Source: an uncultured bacterium (lineage in GTDB: Bacteria; Bacillota; Clostridia; TANB77; CAG-508). Taken from it: a DNA stretch of 14,062 bases. The stretch is from NCBI GenBank assembly GCA_905214245.1, contig CAJMLO010000032.1:1-14062 (forward strand), in the 5' to 3' direction. Numbering within the stretch: the stretch's first letter is position 1; each line of letters begins with the position of its first letter. The notes under the pieces were generated by a model. That model made no database searches. It had not been told where the DNA came from and was given only the letters and a program-made list of their open reading frames with translations. The position numbers and the translations under genes are program-made. This document shows, piece after piece, positions 1 to 7,366 of this stretch.

Positions 1-4
1 TCGC

Positions 5-33
5 TTGATTTTTGTTACAAATTATTATATAGT
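5..33 (+). promoter_or_regulatory. Sigma-A type promoter for the 37-aa membrane peptide
   Basis: The -35 box TTGATT (5-10) and -10 box TATAGT (28-33) are separated by exactly 17 nt. Transcription would start near 39-41, leaving a leader of about 78 nt before the ATG at 118. The boxes match the vegetative consensus at 4/6 and 5/6 positions. No other plus-strand gene in the window could use this promoter. Confidence 0.6.
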
Positions 34-69
34 TATTAACATAGAAAATGAGATAGTAGATATGTGTTG

Positions 70-109
70 CCACTTCATCTTAGATAGTTATTGCTATCAG
101 AAAGTGAGG
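70..109 (+). promoter_or_regulatory. Leader stem-loop covering the ribosome binding site
   Basis: In the plus-strand RNA, three stacked helices form one arm: GATAG 83-87 with CTATC 94-98, TCT 78-80 with AGA 99-101, and CACTT 71-75 with AAGTG 102-106. C70-G108 adds a pair across a bulged A107. Two short bulges lie on the left side. The right arm includes the first part of the Shine-Dalgarno sequence GAGGTG (106-111) of the small ORF, so folding would limit ribosome access. SD masking by the leader is common in type I toxin mRNAs. That it acts here is inferred. Confidence 0.45.
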
Positions 110-117
110 TGGTGTTT

Positions 118-231
118 ATGAATTTTATATTATATTTAATAATAGCCTTAATGGCATCACTATTCATAAATATAACCTTATTGTCAATTATATACATACA
201 ATATGTTAATACAATTATAAATAAGGAATAA
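118..231 (+). CDS. Small hydrophobic membrane peptide (37 aa), candidate type I toxin
   Basis: The ORF runs from ATG 118-120 to TAA 229-231 and was found by reading the frame directly. A strong ribosome binding site, GAGGTG at 106-111, sits 6 nt before the ATG. Residues 2-30 are almost entirely Ile, Leu, Phe, Tyr, Ala, Met and Val, long enough for one membrane span. The tail is short and polar (NTIINKE) with a single Lys, so the peptide is hardly charged. It has its own promoter at 5-33, a leader hairpin masking the SD, a terminator at 293-325, and an opposing promoter at 328-357 that would make an antisense RNA over its 3' end. Small size, one hydrophobic helix and this arrangement are typical of type I toxins and holin-like toxins of Bacillota. 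I do not recognise the exact family, and toxicity is not shown. It could instead be a harmless small membrane protein. Confidence 0.62.
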   Translation: MNFILYLIIALMASLFINITLLSIIYIQYVNTIINKE

Positions 232-278
232 AAATAACAACACATTCTACTTTTTACCCAATGGAATGTGTTGTTATT
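226..278 (-). terminator. Intrinsic terminator, 15-bp perfect stem, for the antisense RNA and the GltD-like operon
   Basis: Positions 233-247 (AATAACAACACATTC) pair without mismatch with 264-278, around a 16-nt loop. Read on the minus strand, the stem runs into TTATTTTTATTCC, the U-rich side expected of an intrinsic terminator. It lies where both the predicted antisense RNA and read-through from the six-gene operon ending at 354 should stop. On the plus strand it begins one base after the small ORF's stop codon, where it may protect the mRNA 3' end or assist the second terminator. Confidence 0.6.
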
Positions 279-321
279 ACTCTATAAGTGGTAACCGCAT
301 TATCTGCGGTTCTCATTTTCT
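226..321 (-). ncRNA. Predicted antisense RNA (type I antitoxin candidate)
   Basis: A consensus minus-strand promoter at 328-357 would start RNA near 321. The first strong stop is the hairpin 233-278 followed by a U-rich run, giving an RNA of about 95 nt. It would contain two stem-loops: AACCGCA/TGCGGTT (293-299 with 305-311) and the 15-bp terminator stem. It is fully complementary to the last codons and the 3' UTR of the 37-codon plus-strand ORF, whose mRNA should extend to about 325. Convergent RNAs overlapping at their 3' ends are the layout of the txpA/RatA class of type I modules. The ends are predicted from the promoter and terminator only. Confidence 0.5.
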
Positions 322-325
322 TTTT
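293..325 (+). terminator. Probable intrinsic terminator of the small-peptide mRNA
   Basis: AACCGCA (293-299) pairs perfectly with TGCGGTT (305-311) around the 5-nt loop TTATC. It is followed on the plus strand by CTCATTTTCTTTTT (312-325), a U-rich tail. The stem is only 7 bp, so it is modest. The preceding 15-bp hairpin may add to termination. The same sequence forms the first stem-loop of the predicted antisense RNA, so the two RNAs could meet through loop-loop contact. Confidence 0.5.
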
Positions 326-327
326 AC

Positions 328-357
328 ATTATACAATATAATTAATAGTTTTGTCAA
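328..357 (-). promoter_or_regulatory. Consensus promoter for the antisense RNA
   Basis: On the minus strand, TTGACA (352-357) and TATAAT (328-333) are both perfect consensus boxes, separated by 18 nt. The -35 box includes the TGA stop codon (354-356) of the GltD-like gene. No minus-strand gene lies between here and the left edge of the window, so the most economical product is a short non-coding RNA ending at the hairpin at 233-278. The bases at 320-336 recur exactly at the rnc promoter. Confidence 0.65.
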
Positions 358-1622
358 ATACTATTTTTTAACTCTCTTTCTATTGCCTTTGCTGCATCTC
401 TTCCAGCTTTTGCAGCCCATGCTACAGTTGCTTTTTGTCCTATTAAATCTCCTCCAGCATATACTTTATCATCAGATGTTTTATAATTTTCATCTACTTT
501 TATATATCCCCATTCATTAAGCTCAAGATTTAATTTTGAAAGAATATTTTTATCTGGTTTTGATCCAACTGCCATCACAACATAATCAACATCAAGTTCA
601 TAATTACTTCCTTCAATATTTACAGGTGAAAGTCTTGTTTCTCCTTCTTTTTGCACAAGCTCTGTTTTTATACATTCAACTCTTTCTACTTTTTCATCAC
701 CAATAATTTTCACAATATTATTTTGGAATAAAAACTCTATTCCCTCATTTTTTGCATCTGCAATTTCCTTTTTCTCTGCTGGCATTTGTTCTTCTGCTCT
801 TCTATATATTACATAAACTTTTTTTGCACCCATTCTTTTTATTGTTCTTGCACAGTCCATTGCAACATTTCCGCCACCACTAACTGCAACAATTTTATCT
901 GTATAATCAGGGTGATTTCCATTTTCTAACAAAGTATTACCACCAAAAACTCCTTCTAATTCTTCGCCTGGTATATTCATTTTAGCAGGTACATTTGCAC
1001 CTATTCCTAAAAATACAGCATCATAATTTTTCTTTAACTCTTCTAAGTCTATATCTTTTCCAAGTGTTATTCCTGTTTTAATTTTTATACCTAAACTTAG
1101 TATTTGATTTATTGTAGAATTTAAAACATCTCTATCAAGTCTAAATTCGGGTATTCCATGTGATAATATTCCACCAAGTTCATTTTTTCTTTCATATATT
1201 GTTACATCAGCTCCCGCCATTGCCAAAAATGCTGATGCATTAAGGCTTGCTGGGCCACTTCCTATAACAGCAATTTTTTTATCTTTTAGTGTATTACTTT
1301 TTTCAATTTCTTTGTAATATTCATTTTTAAGTCCGTTATCAAACACATATGCTTCAATTTTTCCAATATGTACAGGCTCTGATTTGATCCCTCTAACACA
1401 GCTACCTTGACATTGCTTTTCATGAGGACAAATTCTTCCGCACACACTTCCAAGCATTGTTGTTTTTGTTAAAATCATATATGCTTGTTTCAAATCCTCA
1501 TCTTTTACACATTTTATAAATGCTGGGATATCATTTGAAAGTGGACATCCTTTTTGGCTACAAGGCTTTACCTTGCAATTTAAACAATAATTTGAATACT
1601 CTTCTATCTTTTTATCTATCAT
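354..1622 (-). CDS. GltD-like NAD(P)-dependent flavoprotein oxidoreductase
   Basis: This resembles the small subunit of bacterial glutamate synthase and its stand-alone paralogues, which pass electrons between NAD(P)H, FAD and [4Fe-4S] clusters. From the chosen start (422 aa), an N-terminal cysteine region has C13, C16, C21, C26 and C61, C65, C71, C75, the paired clusters of the GltD family. An FAD-binding GSGPAS follows near residue 121, a second dinucleotide fold with SGGGNVAMDCA near 250, and a C-terminal FAD motif (VYAGGDL). The start was set at 1622 because GAGG lies 9 nt upstream and the ORF then begins 4 bases after the preceding stop. A longer start at 1643 (429 aa) has no SD and overlaps that gene. 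No GltB large subunit is present, so glutamate synthesis is doubtful. It may serve another partner, such as a preTA- or NfnB-like redox enzyme. It is the last gene of a six-gene run. Confidence 0.85.
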   Translation of the reverse strand: MIDKKIEEYSNYCLNCKVKPCSQKGCPLSNDIPAFIKCVKDEDLKQAYMILTKTTMLGSVCGRICPHEKQCQGSCVRGIKSEPVHIGKIEAYVFDNGLKNEYYKEIEKSNTLKDKKIAVIGSGPASLNASAFLAMAGADVTIYERKNELGGILSHGIPEFRLDRDVLNSTINQILSLGIKIKTGITLGKDIDLEELKKNYDAVFLGIGANVPAKMNIPGEELEGVFGGNTLLENGNHPDYTDKIVAVSGGGNVAMDCARTIKRMGAKKVYVIYRRAEEQMPAEKKEIADAKNEGIEFLFQNNIVKIIGDEKVERVECIKTELVQKEGETRLSPVNIEGSNYELDVDYVVMAVGSKPDKNILSKLNLELNEWGYIKVDENYKTSDDKVYAGGDLIGQKATVAWAAKAGRDAAKAIERELKNSI

Positions 1623-1626
1623 ATAT

Positions 1627-2187
1627 CTAAGCCTCAATTTCATTAAATTTTTCTATAACCTGTTTTAAATCTTTCCAAAATTCTATCTTTTTGGTTTCAT
1701 CTCTTAAAAGCGCTGCTGGATGCCAAGTTGGCATATACATTATGCCTTTTCTTTCTACCCATTTTCCTCTTGCTGATGTAATACCAAAATCTTTTCCAAG
1801 AATATTTTTAAGAGCTGTACTTCCAAGTAATACTATAATTTTTGGCTTTACAAGTATTACTTGATTTCTTAAATAATTCAAACAAGCCTCTGCTTCATCA
1901 CTTTCTGGAACCCTATTTTGTGGCGGTCTACATTTTACAATATTAGCAATATACACACTGCTTCTATCAATTCCAAGTCCTTCAAATGCTTTATCCATAA
2001 GCTTTCCTGCACGGCCTACAAAGGGAATGCCTTGCTTATCCTCGTCTGCACCAGGTCCTTCACCTATAAACATAATATCAGCATTTTTATTTCCAACTCC
2101 AAATACAATGTTTGTTCTATTATTGCACAATTTACATTTCTTACAATTTATTATGCTACCATCTAGTTCTTCCCAATTATTGTACAT
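1627..2187 (-). CDS. udg: Family 4 uracil-DNA glycosylase (Fe-S)
   Basis: This enzyme removes uracil from DNA, the first step of base excision repair after cytosine deamination. The 186-aa length fits family 4. The cluster cysteines are C15 and C18 near the N-terminus and C86 and C102, the usual spacing for the [4Fe-4S] site (C21 is an additional nearby cysteine). Motif A reads GEGPGADEDKQG (42-53), followed by PFVGRAG, which holds the uracil. The leucine-loop motif appears late as WHPAALLR. The ATG at 2187 is preceded by AGAGG at a rather long 12-nt spacing, so initiation may depend on coupling to the gene 18 bp upstream. The next gene begins 4 bases after its stop. DNA-repair neighbours in the same run (addB and the oxoguanine glycosylase) agree with the role. 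Confidence 0.93.
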   Translation of the reverse strand: MYNNWEELDGSIINCKKCKLCNNRTNIVFGVGNKNADIMFIGEGPGADEDKQGIPFVGRAGKLMDKAFEGLGIDRSSVYIANIVKCRPPQNRVPESDEAEACLNYLRNQVILVKPKIIVLLGSTALKNILGKDFGITSARGKWVERKGIMYMPTWHPAALLRDETKKIEFWKDLKQVIEKFNEIEA

Positions 2188-2205
2188 CTCTATTTATAAC
2201 CTCTT

Positions 2206-3117
2206 TTATCCTATATATAAATTTTCTAATATCTCAATTTTTGTATCTTTTGTTGTATCAATTTTTGCTTTCGCACCAACAGGTATAACTGTTTTTCTTT
2301 CTGTGTGTCCAAAATTATTTGATTTTATGATTGGAAAATTGTATTTATCTTCAAGCACATCTAAAAGTATTTTTTCAAGTGCAACACTTCCATCATAATT
2401 TCCTACCCATATACCTTTTATTTTATCAAATACTCCATTTTGTTTCATATGATATAAATAATTTGAAACAAGCTCTGGTGGTGTTTCTAAACAAAACTCT
2501 TCTATAAATAAAATTTTATCATTAAAATCTATTGAATAATTACCCACGCACATTTGAGTTGTAAGGCTTAAATTACCTCCAACCAATTTTCCCTCTGCTA
2601 TTCCATCTTTTATAGTAATATATTCATCATCTTCTTGTCCTAGGCTTAAATCACCTTTTACAAATCTTTTTATAACTTCTTTATATGCGTATTCTGTTTG
2701 CCATGATGTTAATGCTTTAAATGTAGCACCATTAAATGTTATTACACCTGTTTTAGCATATATTGCATTTGTAAGTGATGTACTATCACTAAATCCACAA
2801 ATTGGTTTTGGATTGTTCTTTATTATATCATAATCTAAATATTCAAATGTTGAATTTGAATTAAAGCCTCCACTTAAGCAGAAAATTAATTTAATATTTT
2901 TATCTGCAAACATATTATTAATATCCTGTGCTTTTTCTTTTGGAGTTGCACTATATCCAAGTGTATGACTAAATACATTTTTTCCAAATTGTATATGAAA
3001 TCCTGCAGACTCTAGCAATAAAACAGATTGATTAATTACCTCCAAATCTTCCTTATCTACAGGTGAAGATGGGGCAATTACACCTATTGTATCTCCCTTT
3101 TTTAATAATTCAAACAT
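2206..3117 (-). CDS. S66-family serine carboxypeptidase (LdcA/MccF type)
   Basis: Family S66 enzymes cut amide bonds with a Ser-Glu-His triad. LdcA members trim murein tetrapeptides during wall recycling, and MccF members cleave microcin C-type nucleotide peptides. With the start at 3117 (303 aa), the N-terminal motif is GDTIGVIAPSSP, the nucleophile is Ser110 in GFSDST, the acid is Glu206 in FIEE, and the base is His271 in GHTERK. The oxyanion region reads SGGFNSN (82-88), closer to the GGYNSN pattern of MccF than to the GGYG pattern of LdcA. Start 3117 was chosen because AAGGGAG lies 9 nt upstream. An ATG at 3144 has no SD. There is no signal peptide, so it is cytosolic. It lies 39 bp after the laccase-domain gene in the same operon. 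The substrate is uncertain. Confidence 0.88.
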   Translation of the reverse strand: MFELLKKGDTIGVIAPSSPVDKEDLEVINQSVLLLESAGFHIQFGKNVFSHTLGYSATPKEKAQDINNMFADKNIKLIFCLSGGFNSNSTFEYLDYDIIKNNPKPICGFSDSTSLTNAIYAKTGVITFNGATFKALTSWQTEYAYKEVIKRFVKGDLSLGQEDDEYITIKDGIAEGKLVGGNLSLTTQMCVGNYSIDFNDKILFIEEFCLETPPELVSNYLYHMKQNGVFDKIKGIWVGNYDGSVALEKILLDVLEDKYNFPIIKSNNFGHTERKTVIPVGAKAKIDTTKDTKIEILENLYIG

Positions 3118-3156
3118 ATTATTTTGCTCCCTTCTAAAGTACATTTTATATAGCTA

Positions 3157-3948
3157 TTATTTAAGCATAATCATCGCACCATTTCTGCCAGATAATTCTT
3201 TATCTGCTCTATATGAATGAAAATAATCTTTGTTACATACAGTGCAATTTCCACTATCTAATATATTTTCTGGTTTAACTCCTGCATCTCTTAGCATCTG
3301 TATATTAATCTTTGTAGTATCAACAAAATATTTACCATTTATACTACTTTGTTTTATCATACTATCAATGTCTTTCATATATGAAAAAGTATCATAAAAT
3401 AAATCCTTTACATCTTCTGATACCTCAAAATGGCAGACTCTAATGTGTGGACAAATCGCACATATTAAATCTTCTGGATTGCAATTATACTCCTCTTTCA
3501 TTTTCTGTACTGCCTTTTTAACTATTTGCTTTTGCGTACCTCTCCAACCAGAATGAACATCTGCAATTACCTTTTTTACTGGATCATAAAAAAGTAAACT
3601 CGTACAATCTGCTGATGTGGTACAAAGTGTAATATTTCTTTTATTAGTAACCAGTCCATCAACTTCACTAAAATTTTGCTTTGGGTTTTCCACTTTTTCA
3701 ACAATATCAGTGTGAGTTTGATGAGGTTTTACAATCGCTTCTCTAACAAAACCTGTACTATTACATATTTTATCATAAGTCGCACTTAAAATGCTATCAT
3801 TTTCATAAATTCTAAAATCAATTCCATTTAATCTCATTGTATAACAATGCTCTAATTCAGGATATTCAAGCAATTTTCTAAATTGCAAATAATGAATATT
3901 ATTTTTTATTTTATGTACAACAACATCATTTGTAAAATCTCTTCTCAT
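3157..3948 (-). CDS. pgeF: PgeF/YfiH-type laccase-domain protein (peptidoglycan editing / purine nucleoside enzyme)
   Basis: Proteins of this family (YfiH, YlmD, mammalian LACC1) have been assigned copper oxidase activity, removal of misplaced L-Ser from murein precursors, and purine nucleoside phosphorylase plus adenosine deaminase activity. The Zn ligands are visible as His in HQTHTDIV (residues 76-83), Cys in SADCTSLL and His in HSGWRGT (131-138), with FHSYR near the C-terminus. The later loop reads CPHIRVCHFEV where many members have GPSIGPCCYEV, so two glycines are replaced. There are two ATG codons in tandem. The second (3948, 263 aa) is preferred because AAGGAGG lies 5 nt before it and only 2 nt before the first. 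It lies 37 bp after addB and before the S66 peptidase, a context that fits either wall recycling or nucleoside salvage. Confidence 0.87.
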   Translation of the reverse strand: MRRDFTNDVVVHKIKNNIHYLQFRKLLEYPELEHCYTMRLNGIDFRIYENDSILSATYDKICNSTGFVREAIVKPHQTHTDIVEKVENPKQNFSEVDGLVTNKRNITLCTTSADCTSLLFYDPVKKVIADVHSGWRGTQKQIVKKAVQKMKEEYNCNPEDLICAICPHIRVCHFEVSEDVKDLFYDTFSYMKDIDSMIKQSSINGKYFVDTTKINIQMLRDAGVKPENILDSGNCTVCNKDYFHSYRADKELSGRNGAMIMLK

Positions 3949-3985
3949 CATTTCCTCCTTCTTTGTATTACTTTACTAAAATACC

Positions 3986-6900
3986 TTAATCAGTAACCTC
4001 TTTATTTGCAATTTGCTCTAAAATTGCATCTTTATTAATATTTCCAATATAATAATAAGAATTTTTGCAAATACCATTATTAAATTGACAAATAGATTTA
4101 TAACTGCAATATTCACAAGGTGTTTTTCCACCTTTCACTTTATAATATGGCTTTACATCTATTTTTCCAGACAAAATCTCCTCACTTATTTTGCTAAGCA
4201 TATTTTTAGTATATTTTTGTAAATCTTCAAATTGCTTTCTTGTAACACTACTTGATTTTTGGCTCAAATTTCCGTCTTTATCAACATATGCTGGAATTAC
4301 ATTTGAACTACCTTTTTCAAGATTTGTATCCATCATTTGTGCCACATCAATGTCTGCAAGTATTAATCCTTTCATTTTAAATTGTTTCCTTAATTCAAAC
4401 TCTATCTCCTCTTGAGAAAGGTGTGAACTTGCCTTAATTGTCGGATCAATCAAATTAAAATAAAGTACACCTGCTGGAAGTACATCTTCTATCTCACAAA
4501 CAGCGTCCATATATGTAAGTAGCTGTAATTGCAAACCTGCTTTTACCTCATTTAAATTAATATCTTTTACAGAAGATTTGTAATCAATAATTCTAATATA
4601 ATTACCATCTGCTGTTTTTGCAATATCTATTCTATCAATTTTTCCAGTAATTTCAACTGTTTTTCCATTTTCAAGTTTAATTTCTATTGGCGGATATTCT
4701 TTTTGAGATTTGAACTCCATCTCATGTCCTAAAACATCAAATTTACTAAATTTCAAGCTATCAACAATATATTTCATAGACTGTTTTATAACTTTTTTTA
4801 GACGACCTGCAAGAACCCTATATTTAGGAATACTTGTAAAAATGTAATTTTGCTTTAACTGTAATTTTTCATCAATTATCTCATCAACAATTTTTTGAAT
4901 TTTATCATCATCAAGTAATTTTATATTCAAATTACTCTCTTCTACTTTTTCAAAAAAACTATCAATTACATCATGCATAAATGTACCTGTATCAACTGCC
5001 TCAATCTTAAACTCACTTTTATCAGATAACTTTAAGCCATATTTTAGATAATATGAAAATGGACATGATTTATATTGTTCAAGTCTTGAAATACTTGTCC
5101 TTAAAGTATTTCCATATAATTTTTGTATTTCTTCTTTAGAAATATCTTCAGGCACATTTGTATAATTCATAGCTTGCATGCTAAACTTTAGCCTATCTTT
5201 CCACTTATCACTATTTGAAAAGTATTGATATAAAATAGCACATTTTTTTGCTTCATCTTCATTTATATCATTTTCATCTTTCCATTTTCGAAGTGTATCA
5301 AGTAAATCCTCAAATGCCTTTGCCTCATTTATAATATCTTTTTCAACATTCTTATTTACAACATCACTTTTCTCTATCAATTTAGTAAAAATCTTTTTAA
5401 TTCTATTTATAAATATTGAAGGTCTTAATTGCTTTCCCTCAAGTTCAGAAGATGCATATGATAAATACAATTTTTCTTCTGAAGTTGAAAAAGCTTTATA
5501 AATATTAAAATTATCATCATATAAAAGTTCAAGAGAACCTTTTGCAAGTTCAGCACCTTTTTGTTTTAGCTTTTCTCTATCATTATCATTAAAAAATCCT
5601 TCGTCCTTATAATTGCCAGGAAATGCGCCATCATTTAAGCCTATAATAAATACAGCCTTTACCTTATGGCTTCTAGATCTATCAACATCTCCAACAATTA
5701 CTTGGTCTTGAGTTATAGGAATTTTTCCAAGTCCACTTGCTCCAAGTCCCATTTTTAAAATATCTGCATACTTTTCAAATGAAACCTTTTTATCTCCAAG
5801 CATATTTACAATCTCATCAAGCACATTCATTATAACTTTCCAACTTGTTTCGTATTCTTGTGCTTTTTGTTTTTCATTAATTTTTTGAAGCTTATCAATC
5901 TTATTTTCAAGTTTCTTATCAATTCCCTGTTCTATTAAAAAATTATATAAACATTTTGTAATATCTTTAATATCTTTTTGACCTGCAAGTTTTCTTTTTA
6001 AATCAGTAAGAGGTACAATTAAAAGCTCTCTAATATGTAAAATTTTTTCTTTTTCCTCATCAGATTCATCATAAAAATTCCATTCACCAAGATACCACTT
6101 ATTTGCTTTTATTCCCCATTTTAAAGCATAATTCTCTAAAATATGAATATCCATTGGATCAATATCCAAAAATCCAGTTTTAATGTATTCAAAAACAGAT
6201 TCAAAACTCCAATTTTTTGCATAAATATTAAGTATTGCAAGCATATACCTAACAAGCACATTTTGGCTTAAATCCTGTTTTTCATCAATAAATACAGGTA
6301 TATTATACTTGCTAAAAATTGCCCTGCACAAATTTGAATATGAATCTAGGCTTTTTGTAATAATAGAAATCTCATTATATTTATATCCTTTATCTCTTAT
6401 AAGTTTTACAATTTCTTCACACACATACTCTATTTCAGAATACTGGTTATTAGCCAAAAATAATTCAATATTTTCTATCTTTTTATCATAAATTTTATAT
6501 GGCATACCATAAATATTTTCTTCTAAATGACTCAATTCTTCATTTTTAAATCTGTATTTTTCATTTAAAAATACAGGTTTTAAAACATCAACTGATTCCT
6601 CATTTGCAATATCTAAAATTCTTTGCATAGTTTTTTTATTAGAATAAAATACATCTGTGTCAGGCATATTGCTTTCATCAAGTAAATCCATACATGATGT
6701 AATATAAATATTATTATTTCTCAAAATTAATCTAATAATATCATATTCTTGTTTTGTAAATCCAACAAATTCATCAATATAAAAATCACAATTTTTATAT
6801 TCGTCAGCATCTTCAAGTTCACTAATAAGTATAGACAAATTGTCATTTTCATCCATATATTTATCTTCTATCTCTTCATTATACTTTTCATAAACCTTAA

Positions 6901-7366
6901 GCATATCATTAAGTTTTATTTTTAAATACTCATCATCTATGTTTTCTATAGTATCTTTTAAAATATCTACTGTTATTCCATGCTTTTTGAACTCTGTAAT
7001 TTGAGTACATATAAGCTCCACATTTTCAGAAGATTTACCTATAAAAGAAAGCTCCTTCTTTTTATCAGTCAAAATATCATAAACAAGCATTGACTTTCCG
7101 CAAGAAGAAAGCATTTTTGCACTTGCTCTTTTTTTCTCTTGAATTACACGATGAGCCATACGTCCAAATGTCAATACCTCGGCATTTATTACCGCACTAC
7201 CAGATATAGAACTTAAAAGTTTTTTTTCTGCAGTAAATGAAAATTGTTCAGGAGTTACAATATAAATTTTTCGTTTTATGTCTTCCTCAATTTTCTTAGC
7301 TATTTGTTTGAAAATATATTCACTTTTACCTGTTCCAGATCTTCCATAAATAATTTGCAGACTCAT
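3986..7366 (-). CDS. addB: AddB, helicase-nuclease subunit (double-strand break repair)
   Basis: AddB works with AddA to unwind and trim DNA ends until a Chi site, producing the 3' tail for RecA. The 1126-aa protein starts with a Walker A loop (GRSGTGKS, 8-15). The middle is a divergent UvrD-like helicase region. The C-terminal RecB-type nuclease shows H798 in GTFMHDVID, D911 in GKIDRID and D928/K930 in IIDYKSS, then QLLTYM. The iron-sulfur staple has Cys768 and the C-terminal triad C1084, C1087, C1093, as in Bacillus subtilis AddB. The start is the ATG at 7366, which overlaps the stop of the upstream glycosylase gene as ATGA, with GGAG 9 nt upstream. A TTG at 7381 is less likely. Unusually, addA does not follow; the next gene is pgeF. 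Confidence 0.95.
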   Translation of the reverse strand: MSLQIIYGRSGTGKSEYIFKQIAKKIEEDIKRKIYIVTPEQFSFTAEKKLLSSISGSAVINAEVLTFGRMAHRVIQEKKRASAKMLSSCGKSMLVYDILTDKKKELSFIGKSSENVELICTQITEFKKHGITVDILKDTIENIDDEYLKIKLNDMLKVYEKYNEEIEDKYMDENDNLSILISELEDADEYKNCDFYIDEFVGFTKQEYDIIRLILRNNNIYITSCMDLLDESNMPDTDVFYSNKKTMQRILDIANEESVDVLKPVFLNEKYRFKNEELSHLEENIYGMPYKIYDKKIENIELFLANNQYSEIEYVCEEIVKLIRDKGYKYNEISIITKSLDSYSNLCRAIFSKYNIPVFIDEKQDLSQNVLVRYMLAILNIYAKNWSFESVFEYIKTGFLDIDPMDIHILENYALKWGIKANKWYLGEWNFYDESDEEKEKILHIRELLIVPLTDLKRKLAGQKDIKDITKCLYNFLIEQGIDKKLENKIDKLQKINEKQKAQEYETSWKVIMNVLDEIVNMLGDKKVSFEKYADILKMGLGASGLGKIPITQDQVIVGDVDRSRSHKVKAVFIIGLNDGAFPGNYKDEGFFNDNDREKLKQKGAELAKGSLELLYDDNFNIYKAFSTSEEKLYLSYASSELEGKQLRPSIFINRIKKIFTKLIEKSDVVNKNVEKDIINEAKAFEDLLDTLRKWKDENDINEDEAKKCAILYQYFSNSDKWKDRLKFSMQAMNYTNVPEDISKEEIQKLYGNTLRTSISRLEQYKSCPFSYYLKYGLKLSDKSEFKIEAVDTGTFMHDVIDSFFEKVEESNLNIKLLDDDKIQKIVDEIIDEKLQLKQNYIFTSIPKYRVLAGRLKKVIKQSMKYIVDSLKFSKFDVLGHEMEFKSQKEYPPIEIKLENGKTVEITGKIDRIDIAKTADGNYIRIIDYKSSVKDINLNEVKAGLQLQLLTYMDAVCEIEDVLPAGVLYFNLIDPTIKASSHLSQEEIEFELRKQFKMKGLILADIDVAQMMDTNLEKGSSNVIPAYVDKDGNLSQKSSSVTRKQFEDLQKYTKNMLSKISEEILSGKIDVKPYYKVKGGKTPCEYCSYKSICQFNNGICKNSYYYIGNINKDAILEQIANKEVTD

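Noticed and set aside
266..520. Plus-strand ORF of 84 codons rich in Phe and Leu
   Set aside because: It lies mostly antisense to the GltD-like gene, has no SD, and its composition is what the complement of a minus-strand AT-rich gene gives.
3986..7366. AddB as part of a phage-defence island
   Set aside because: All neighbours are housekeeping genes and no defence protein is nearby; general recombinational repair is enough to explain it.
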